Shown here: positions 55,967 to 64,000 of the stretch, one piece after another
Numbering within the stretch: the first letter of the stretch is position 1
Layout: each line of letters starts with the position of its first letter
NCBI GenBank assembly: GCA_019925095.2
Contig: CM034411.1
Location: forward strand, 16,492,001-16,556,000
Direction of reading: 5' to 3'
From: Dendrolimus kikuchii
Taxonomy: Eukaryota > Arthropoda > Insecta > Lepidoptera > Lasiocampidae
DNA length: 64,000 nucleotides
Position numbers and translations under genes: made by a program
The notes under the pieces: model-generated
Databases searched by the model: none
Told to the model about the DNA's origin: nothing
Seen by the model: only the letters and a program-made list of their open reading frames with translations

Positions 55967-58900
55967 CTGCAACGCCGCGTTGCGAACATACACATCAGTA
56001 ACACTATCCACCAAATATGTTTTTTATCTTAGCATTCATCATCTGTTCATATTTCATCTTTCAGACCAACCATCTCTCTCGAGGCCTGCTGCTGCATCGG
56101 TACAAATGGAACTTATCATGCTATTATAATCCGAAACACGTTAGCGAGTCTCATGTTTTAGTAATTCAGATATGCACAGCTTTAATTAATTTGATTTTGG
56201 ACCAGAAAAATAAACTAGTTTGTCATAAAAATGAGGAGCGGGTATTTTAAAATAACCACTAAGCTATCTGTCACAGCAATTAAAAAGACATTTGCGATTG
56301 TACGAGCCTGTACGGTGAAACCGAACACTGCATACAATACATTTTTACTTTACTTTATTAATTTATATTAACAAATAGTCAGTACACGAATAGCGGCCAC
56401 CGCGTGTGCTCCATCGCTCCTTTATTACTCCTATCTTTGGTCAATTGAATAAACATTTTTTAAATTTATCCTTTAAAGCGAATCCCTGCCGCTTACATGG
56501 TCCTTCGAGCCGGATATACGCAACAAACTTTAAACCAAGACGGACGTACTAACATCACCATCACGCGCGGCACTTGTGCACTGCAAATAATGCGTCTCAG
56601 GTGATCAAACGACCTTAATAAACAACATACAACAACTCAACGTGGTTTGGCTAAAAAACACCCTTCAAACGGGATCCATCGTTAAAGACGATTAAGCCCA
56701 GCATCTTTGGAAATGTACAAACCGTACAAAGATATTTTTTTTATTTTAAACTTTGAGAATGGTTACACATTTGCGGCATTTGGAGTGGAAACTCTGGGTC
56801 CGTGGGGTCCTGACGCCCTAAAGGTCTACCGTGACGTCACCAAACGTCTGGTAGACGCCACACGCGACCAGAAGGCTGGCGTCTATTTTGCTCAAAGATT
56901 AAGCGTTGCTATACAACGTGGCAACGCCGCCAGCCTTCTGGGAACGTTCCCGGCAAATGACAGTGGTTTGGGACCGTTAATTTATTTTTAGGCGTTTTTC
57001 CCTTTTTTATTTAGTTTTTATTTAGTTTGTAGTATATATTTATAAGTTAATTTATTTTTAGTATTTAATTATATGTTTTAAGTTAGCTTTAGTCTGATAT
57101 TATTTGATTTGTTGTAATGTTAGTAATTAAAACATACATATACAATAATAATAAATAAAAAAAACTTTGAGAAATGTAGAGTAACGATTGTGTAATGTCT
57201 TGTAATTTTATGAATTTTAAAGATATTTATCTGGAATTTCTATGTATGGGCGAAATTTATAAAGTTAGATTTTTTTTTAAACTAATACTAGTAGTGTCAC
57301 ATGATCTATAGTCTATACTCTATACGCTCTATACCATATTCATCTTAGCACGAGACAAAAGGGAAACAAAGCAAACAGTGTTTATCAAACTTTATTTTTA
57401 TTTAATTAAATATGGGGTGTGTCTTATTTATTTGTTATATAACAATAGGAAACCAACAAATAAATAACTAAAGATACAAAGAGAAATTTAACAAAAGTAA
57501 CAAGGGAATGAAAAGAAATAAACGACAGATAGTGCTAAATTGATATTAAAGTAATGTATTTCTTCATTTTTTAAATTAATACTTTTACAAAATTAAAATT
57601 GGCCTCTGAAAAATCTTTTTTGTGGCTTGTTTACAACTTGTCTCACAGTTACCTAAATACAGTGTAGTGCAGTAGTGTAACATTTAAAATATGCTTATAT
57701 TTGAATTTAAAAGCAAAGTGTTAACTTCGGATAAAAGACCTATTTAGGCACGCGATGGTTTGGAAATAGTGCGAGTTCACTTCCATGCCTTACTTAATAT
57801 ACTATTACAATGTGTATTATGTCTCGCGTGTGTGGGGGGAGGGAAGGGGGTCGTACCTGCTGGTGGTGCGCGGGCGGGGGGCCCGCGTACCCGTTGTAGT
57901 AGGGGTTGTTGTAGGGGCTGTTGTAGGGGGGGTAGGGGTACTGCCACTCGGAGAGGTACCCGGGCGTGGGGCGCATGACGGCGCCGCCCCAGCCGCCCAC
58001 GCCGCCCACGCTGCCGTAGCCCACGAACGGGCCCCCGTAGCTGGACACGAACGCGCCCTCGCTTAACAACACACACGTCATCACGTCATTACTTACTACT
58101 CTTTCAACAGTCATATATGTATATATATATAAATTTTTTTTTAATATGAAAAAAAATCAGGGGGCTAATTCGGACCAGGAGATTCCAAAAATTTTTAATT
58201 TTAGAATTTTTATCTGTCTGTCTGTTAGAGCATCACGTAAAAACTACGGAACGGATTTAAATAAATCCCAAGGCGTAACTTATGTGGTTTCCGTGGGATA
58301 GACGAAAATGGCAAAAAAGCTAGCGTTGTGATCGTAATTTTTTTGAAAATTACCGAACGTATACGAATGATACTCGATATGGTGCTTGCTGGCTTATAAC
58401 CCGAGTTAACATTCAGGATACATTTTATCACGATAAAAAAAGTAGTTTACTTGGAATAGACGGATTAATAAAATAAAATGAGGCTACAATTGTGATGCAG
58501 ACAACTATCGCTGTAATCATGTATCATTTATTATATACGTATTAGGTACTTCAAATCAGGTTGATTGCGACTTTTCTTTATGTTTTGCTGCTTGTCATTG
58601 TAGTGAATTCAACAAGAAACTAAAGTATTCAATGTTTATATACATAAAACACCTAATTAAATTATTTTGTGAATAACATAGAGCTACTGAGGTTTTACAC
58701 GCAGCATAGTCGTGGGGAAATTTCTAGTATAGAGGTAAAGTCATGGGGGCTAATTCAGATTGGCAATTTCCAGAAAATAGAAAATTGTCTGTTTGTTTGG
58801 TAGAGCATAACATGAAAAATATTGAAAGGATTTTCATGAAATTCGACACTTCAAAAAAAAATGTGGAAAAGCTTCAATGCACGATTGGAGTTTACTCCTT

Positions 58901-61900
58901 AAGTAAAATAATATACTGTTATGAGTCACAGGACTCGAATTAAAATACCGTTAGAATGATTATAGAATGTATTTAGAACTATACAAACACGTATAACATA
59001 GGTAAAAATATAACTGAACATAATCAGTGCAAACGTAATGCGCGATTCAATAACACGCGCAAAGTCCGTCATTATATAGATTATCGAGTGTACACACGTG
59101 TCGCCACGCTTGTGGTTATCGCTTGACTGCCGATCTCTCCATTTGGGCCATTGCTTTATACTGCACCAATACAGTGTCTGCCCGACCGAATTTCTTCGAA
59201 TCATTTCGACACACCTGGCTAATGACTGCCATAAAAGATTACAATACACAATGGGCCGTTTTTCTAATTACAAATTTTAAAGACAAAGTAAACAAAAGAA
59301 GTCCAAATGCGGAAAGGTAATAAACGGCAGGTGTGAATTGATCTTTGTCGATTGTAACAATACAATGCTGCAACTGAATGAAGGCGGTCATAAGATCTTC
59401 TAATTTGGATTCTCAGAATACAGTGTGTTACACTGATGGATATTATTTTAGATCTTAACCCATTGCATTAAGGTTCGAAATTGTATAATAAGAAAATGTA
59501 ACGATTTTGAGTTAATGCCTGTATGATTTCACTCATCCTAAAATCTCCATATTGAGTTGTTTAAATTTCACATAATGAGAATGGGCTGTTTAACAAGTGA
59601 GTGGTGCGTACCCGTTGTTGCCGTAGGCGGCGCCGCCGTAGGCGCCGTAGGGCGGGTAGAGTGCGGGCGCGTACTCGGGCAGCGCGGCGACGGGCGCGGC
59701 GGGCTGGTCGGCGGGCGGCGCGGGCGTGCCCGGCCCGCCGCCGCCCACGCCCGCGCCCGCGCCCGCCACGCCCGCCGCGCCGCCCGGCCCCTCCGCGATC
59801 GACGGGATCTGGTCCACCAGCGACTCCAGCCCCGACAGCGACTTGGACGCCACGTCCTGCGACTTGGGCTTGCCTCCGCCGCCGCCGCCGCCCCCGCCCC
59901 CGTACTCGCCCGGCGAACCTGCAGGCGTCAACATTCCCTGTAGCATCTACTTATCTCGAGCACAACCTTTTAAAATGCAAGTGTTTTATTCAAATGCTGT
60001 GATAATAACAATAACGATGGAAGCATTATGAAGCGAATTCAGAATGACAACCAATCTCACGTTGACTAGTGCACGTTTTACGGTTTCGATTATGTGGGAC
60101 CTATTATATATCTCTCGTTGTTGCAAGTGCAATGAGTAAAGCCGGTGATCTTCACCACGGAATTCAACTGAAAAGAATTGTGTTACCTGGATTGTGGTGC
60201 GGCGTGTGCGGCGTATGCGGCGTGTGGGGGTGCTCCGGGGGCCGGAACGAGGCGCCCGCCAGGGGGGAGAACGGCTCCCCCGACGACCCGCCGGGGGGCG
60301 TCGATCTGCTGCAATGGGCAAACACACATACAAATTAATGCCATAGCCTTCATTTTGTATTTACTTAAAATCTGTGCAACTCATATAATCCCGTTGCTAT
60401 ACTTTCTCTATAAGTTTATATCAACATGAAAATGGTAGAACTGTAGGAAACCTACATAGTTGTATGAAAGCCTCATTTCTAATAATATTGTCAGCTGCTA
60501 TTGAACTGTTGATGTGAAACATTATATGATATTTAATTAATACAAAGAATAGTCCGAGTGAAGTGCATTTTCCATGATATAGATGCACGCGCATACACCA
60601 GCTGAGCGCTTGTTACAGTCTGCTCAAATACAAGTTGTTAATTAATTATATAGTCAAACGTCTGGTGGATGTCTCATGTGACCAAAAGACTGGTTTATAC
60701 CAGCATTGCCATTCAGAGAGGCAACAAGGCCAGTCTTCTGGGCACACTTCCGCCTAACAGCGGTCTAGAACTAGATTTTATACTTTAATTTTAGTTTGTA
60801 TATATAGTTTATTTTTAGTTTATTTTTTTTTATAATTAGATACCTATATAATAGTATTTTTAAGATTTTTCAAATAGTAAATTATCATTATATAGAGTAA
60901 AAAACTTTTAGGGGACGCATTAATGAGAAACCATTTTGAGTTGAAGAGAATTTATTTTTCAATGTTGTCACCTATTAAAATTAAGTTTTAGTGTTGTCAT
61001 ATTCAAAATTAATTTAGCATATATTATGTCTTGAACACAAGTTTTAAACAGGAATGTATAGAATCCTAAAATTATTATACAATCTTTTATACCATATTCT
61101 GACAAAATATAGACTATATCTTACCTCACAAGAACCTGCTTGCTTGTAAAATTTGACATAAACTCCATGCAAAGTATTGTCTATTTTTTACCAATGGGAA
61201 GCTAAAGAATGGACAGTAACCTGTACAAACTCAGCAGAAAATATGAAATAAAAATAGCGCTTCACATCATTCATTCGTCTAAAAATATACTAAAAGTTCA
61301 TTTGTTTACACATCCCTGTTAATCTGGTCAAACTTATGATGGAATGTTACCTGTTGAAATTGCTAGGGTACATGGAGGGATGCTGATGCAGCTGGTCTAA
61401 GCGGGGACTGTCACCCACACCGTTGCCTGTAAATTACAACATCGTTAAGACCAAGCAACCAGGTTACAGTACTGTATTAAAGACTGCTCTAATCTTAAAT
61501 ATATGTTATCGACTTAAATATCAGAAAAAGCTTTATGAAACCCAATTTTAATCTTATTTGGATTTGGTGTGTTTGACACAATATTTATTTATTTATTTTA
61601 TTTGCTGTCGAGACGCTTGGACTGTGGGGTCCTGAGGCCATGAGCTTCTTACCAAAATTTATCAAAACGACTCATTGATTCTTCAGGTGATCAGAGGGCT
61701 GGTGCCTACCTCGGGCATCGGATCAGTAGTTTCCCATAGAAGACGGTGATCTAGGCTCAGTATTCTACTTATAGTCAGTCTTGAGAGACTATGAGTAGAA
61801 TACAACACAGATAAGTAAAGTTTTTTTGCATTGTATTCAATTATATGTAATTTAAAAAAAAAAATTGAATTTGTTTGGAGAAACATACAATAATTAATAT

Positions 61901-64000
61901 TTATAAATATAAAACACAAAATTAATACATAATAATTTATATCAATCAATTTTCCACTAAAAAAATATATTTTATATAATAAAAATAAAAATTGGCTCAA
62001 ACCGTTAATAACAAAAAAAAATTACAATTATACGAAAATTACATAAAATGTCTATTTAATTTAAATAAGGTCAATATTGAACAAATACAAAAAAATGCCA
62101 ACACAATTATTATATAATATAAATATATAATACAATATAAAAAACAAAAAAATTCAAGAATCATGTGACTAAAGAAGGTATGTCCAATGAAGTCTCGACA
62201 AGGGATCAAACACAAAATTAAAGTGTTGCCAGCTTTTAGGGTGGGATAGAATAAAGGGGATAAGACATAGGAACCGTACAAGAAGATTAGAACAAGATGA
62301 GGTAGAAGGGGGGAGAAGTGGGTCATTGGAACTCTGAACACGATTAGCCTCAAGGCCAACTTGTATCACTCTGATCGATAGACTCGTGTCTCACGAAGGT
62401 GGTTCGCAGAGAGGGCGCTAGTGTCGTACAACGGAGGATCAGAAAGGTAAAATAATTTTAAAGAGACTCTGATTTAATAGTATTAGTAAATATGTAAGAT
62501 TTACATTACACACACCTAATTCCATGAGATGCAATCTGATGATTCCAGCATTAATAAGTTAGTGAAATAGGAATACGTACCCTGTTCCTGCGAGTAGTGG
62601 TAGTGGTCCTGCTTGTCGATGTGCGCGTTGTGCGTGTGCTGGGGGTGTTGGGGGTGCTGGGAGTGCTGCGGGTGCTGCGGGGTGTGCGGGCTGTGCGTGT
62701 GCGGGTGGTGCGCGAACTGCATCCGCGCCTCGCCCTCGTACAGCGCCCCGCAGAGCGCGGCGCCGCTCACGCCCCCCGGCGACATCTCCCCGACGCCGGA
62801 CGTCTGCGAACACATACAACGGCCACAGTCCACAGACGCCCCACTCCACTGCTGGGCTGGGGCCTCCCACTACAGGGGCAGGTTGTCTCGATGTGCTGGT
62901 TTCATCATAGCATGAGGTAATTATAACAACTTGTATGTACATTAGGTCATAGAACTACTCAAGTGGTGTATGCTTTACTGCTAGGATTCAAACCCGCGCT
63001 AAGCTACTACGGCGTTACCCATCTACATTATATTAAAAAAAAAATTGAGGCAATAGATAAGTAGGGCGGCACGGAAATTGTTTAAAAAAAACAATTTATT
63101 AAGACAACTTTATTGCTCGACAGTTCTTACAAGACTAAATTAATTACAATTAATATCTTATAAACTACTTTAGTCTAAATTAATATTATTAGCCTAAACG
63201 ATGACCAAGCATTGCGTGGTCAGCGCTTTCGTAGGCAAACGCAGGCCGAGCGATTGCCTAACTCAATGCACAATTACACCACTATTGAAAATAATGTATA
63301 ACCTGACCATAACATCTAGAACGAGAAGTAATTTTTTTGCCTTCTGGCAATATTCTATTGTATCTGTACTCAAGGTTCAGCGAATCATAAACAAAGCGAT
63401 TTTATCTATGTTATTTTAATTTTAACATTGATTCGAGTCTAAAATCCACTAAAAAAATAACAAAATCTGCATGTAAACAGTACCAAATTTCACATGAGCA
63501 GTGATTTTTAAAGTTTACCAAGGATGTCTAGTGGTATTTGAAGTAAAAAATTTTTCGATACAATTCGACAACATTCGCCAAAAAACAGCCAACATGACAG
63601 GTTTGTAATGGTTAGTTTAGCACCTTTTAATCAAATAATTATTCTGTTAACTGTCACAAGGTGTTACATCTCTTAGTCATAGTCTTTATTATTAAAGTAA
63701 ACATCATAGGCTATGTTGACAAAATGTGTACGTCGTAATTAAAACAACTTGATACTTGTACAATGTTTGATGTTGTACTAAAAATCACTAATAAGTATCG
63801 AAATTACTCTTGACCTAATATTGGAGTTGCTGGAGTTTAGACAAAGCGAAAGTGGCGCCACTATTATTTTCTACTTAATTTTGCCACCCTGTAAATGAGA
63901 GAGAATGTGGAGGTCCTATGATAAGTTTGCCTCCGTGTGTCGGTACGAAGAGCGAAGTTGTGGTATATACCTTATTGTAGTCGGAGAGCGACGAGTTGCT
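55844..64000 (-). CDS. 3' part of an unidentified spliced gene, regulator-like tail
   Basis: Seven minus-strand exons (64000-63971, 62803-62581, 61426-61351, 60308-60187, 59918-59612, 58061-57857, 55966-55844) join with consistent phases 0, 1, 2, 1, 2, 0 and GT/AG borders, ending in a TAG. The visible ~360-residue tail runs: SNSSLSDYNK; a His/Pro/Gln-rich block (HPHTHSPHTPQ...); SPRLDQLHQHPSMYPSNFN; TPPGGSSGEPFSPLAG and a HTPHTPHTPHH tract; a ten-Gly run then KPKSQDVASKSLSGLESLVD and QIPSI; Gly/Ala/Pro-rich sequence; a Tyr/Pro/Asn-rich block (YPYPPYNSPYNNPYYNGY); and AHYLSAPPLIDLHKN ending SVGFGGFC. No folded domain, membrane span or signal peptide is visible. Disordered His/Pro/Gly/Tyr tails like this are typical of insect nuclear regulators, so that is the inference; the family is not identified. 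The DNA-binding or catalytic part should lie beyond position 64000. Confidence 0.75.
56746..57165 (+). mobile_element. LINE 3'-end fragment in the last intron
   Basis: The plus-strand frame reads VETLGPWGPDALKVYRDVTK, RLVDATRDQKAGVYFAQRLS and VAIQRGNAASLLGTFPANDS, ending at 56991. The 'ETxGPWGxxA...QRxSxAIQRGNAASxxGT' signature is the extreme C-terminus of a widespread animal non-LTR retrotransposon group (recalled pattern). A T-rich 3'UTR with TTTAGTTT repeats follows. Opposite in strand to the host gene. Confidence 0.65.
57857..58061 (-). CDS. Exon f of the minus-strand gene
   Basis: 205 bases; of two nearby AGs, only the 'ttgttaag' acceptor (not 'gcgag') keeps the phase with exon e. Donor CAGCAG|GTACGA. 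Encodes EGAFVSSYGGPFVGYGSVGG, VMRPTPGYLSEWQYPYPPYN and YNGYAGPPPAHHQQ; phase 2 to phase 0. Confidence 0.72.
58150..58660 (+). repeat. Interspersed element, second copy
   Basis: Uninterrupted counterpart of 22845-23770: 'ggaccaggagattccaaaaa', 'cgtaaaaactacggaacgga', 'cttataacccgagttaac', 'tcaaatcaggttgattgcga' and 'gtagtgaattcaac' in the same order. A related start recurs at 58740-58840. Confidence 0.65.
59612..59918 (-). CDS. Exon e of the minus-strand gene
   Basis: 307 bases; acceptor 'gacgcctgcag', donor AACAACGG|GTACGC. Encodes GSPGEYGG, a poly-Gly run, KPKSQDVASKSLSGLESLVD and QIPSIAEGPGG, a Gly/Ala/Pro stretch, and ALYPPYGAYGGAAYGNNG. It carries the only non-repetitive segment of the visible tail; phase 1 to phase 2. 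Confidence 0.78.
60187..60308 (-). CDS. Exon d of the minus-strand gene, tandem acceptor
   Basis: 122 bases (119 if the second acceptor is used); the acceptor region reads 'attgCAGCAG|ATCG' so either AG is usable in frame. Donor CCAG|GTAACA. Encodes (S)RSTPPGGSSGEPFSPLAGAS and the HTPHTPHTPHHNP tract; phase 2 to phase 1. Confidence 0.75.
60655..60800 (+). mobile_element. LINE 3'-end fragment, deleted copy
   Basis: Same family as 56746-57165: KRLVDVSCDQKTGLY, an internal deletion/frameshift, then AIQRGNKASLLGTLPPNSGL, a stop and a T-rich tail. Confidence 0.6.
61351..61426 (-). CDS. Exon c of the minus-strand gene
   Basis: 76 bases; acceptor 'tgtaatttacag', donor AACAG|GTAACA. Encodes GNGVGDSPRLDQLHQHPSMY and PSNFN; phase 1 to phase 2. 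Confidence 0.75.
61605..61735 (+). mobile_element. LINE 3'-end fragment, degenerate
   Basis: 'gtcgagacgcttggactgtg' and 'gggtcctgaggccatgagct', then 'gatcagagggctggtgccta', 'cctcgggcatcggatcag': a third, more decayed relative of 56746-57165 in the same orientation. Confidence 0.5.
62581..62803 (-). CDS. Exon b of the minus-strand gene
   Basis: 223 bases; acceptor 'tgtgttcgcag', donor CAGG|GTACGT. Encodes TSGVGEMSPGGVSGAALCGA, then the His/Pro repeat tract with HPQHSQHPQHPQHTHNAH and DKQDHYHYSQEQ. Enters in phase 0 and leaves in phase 1. The GC-rich exon stands out from its AT-rich introns. Confidence 0.75.
62821..62915 (+). repeat. SINE fragment next to exon b
   Basis: 'cgccccactccactgctggg' and 'ctggggcctcccactacagg' is a phrase typical of an abundant lepidopteran SINE/LINE tail (recalled pattern). 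It lies within 20 bases of the exon b acceptor. Confidence 0.4.
63775..63893 (-). repeat. Dispersed repeat, minus copy
   Basis: Reverse complement of 30805-30925 ('aatcactaataagtatcgaa', 'attactcttgaccta', 'ttttgccaccctgtaa'). Confidence 0.6.
63971..64000 (-). CDS. Exon a (partial) of the minus-strand gene
   Basis: Encodes SNSSLSDYNK and ends in phase 0 at a donor AATAAG|GTATAT. It continues beyond the right edge. Confidence 0.65.

Noticed and set aside
55714..56001. Arg-rich plus-strand ORF, with similar plus-strand ORFs at 57760-58066, 59557-60031 and 62597-62920
   Set aside because: These are antisense shadows of the GC-rich exons of the minus-strand gene. The minus strand has phase-consistent splice sites and the plus strand does not.
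55844..64000. Naming the minus-strand gene as a TET-type dioxygenase or another specific insect transcription factor
   Set aside because: I considered several large nuclear regulators with low-complexity tails, but no diagnostic domain lies in the window and I cannot verify the LVDQIP core from memory.

Overview
The window looks like a lepidopteran (moth or butterfly) nuclear genome segment. This is inferred from the AT-rich background, spliced GC-rich coding exons with GT/AG introns, Helitron-like repeats ending in CTAG inserted between A and T, piggyBac-type TTAA MITEs, and several dispersed families of a kind I associate with Lepidoptera. Nothing prokaryotic is present: no operons, no CRISPR array, no functional tRNA or rRNA gene.

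Layout. (1) Positions 1-20500 are a dense graveyard of transposable elements. It holds many 5'-truncated copies of one non-LTR retrotransposon family ending in (ATGT)n, several copies of a ~330-bp A-tailed retroposon ('SINE A'), a broken PIF/Harbinger transposase, Helitron-like elements, an R1-like reverse transcriptase fragment, a 489-bp foldback element, a tRNA-derived SINE and a TTAA MITE. (2) 20500-26100 is AT-rich with few repeats, bounded on the right by a CpG-rich island (26150-26545) that resembles a promoter or 5'UTR. (3) 27200-36000 holds more decayed elements, including a jockey-like LINE with a YADD motif and a 2.9-kb segment bounded by a 109-bp inverted repeat with one mismatch. 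(4) 36000-55800 is mostly unique AT-rich sequence with scattered MITEs, a 77-bp tandem array (54100-54476) and one weak candidate first exon (52498-52636). (5) 55844-64000 carries the one convincing protein gene: the last seven exons of a minus-strand gene whose 5' part lies beyond the right edge.

That gene could be assembled exon by exon because every splice phase agrees. The visible C-terminal part (about 360 codons) is low-complexity His/Pro, Gly, Tyr/Pro sequence, with one non-repetitive core containing SLSGLESLVDQIPSI. It looks like the disordered tail of a nuclear or transcriptional regulator, but I cannot name it. One exon has a CAGCAG tandem acceptor, and a proline-rich reading frame continues past the stop codon.

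The clearest structural result is transposon stratigraphy. Many insertions retain readable target-site duplications, so their relative order can be read, for example a LINE inside Harbinger, a LINE inside an inverted-repeat MITE, and a LINE tail inside a SINE. No complete novel system was found. The best leads are the unidentified gene tail, the foldback element, the long near-perfect inverted repeat, the hairpin-bearing tandem array and the uniform-length non-tRNA retroposon family.
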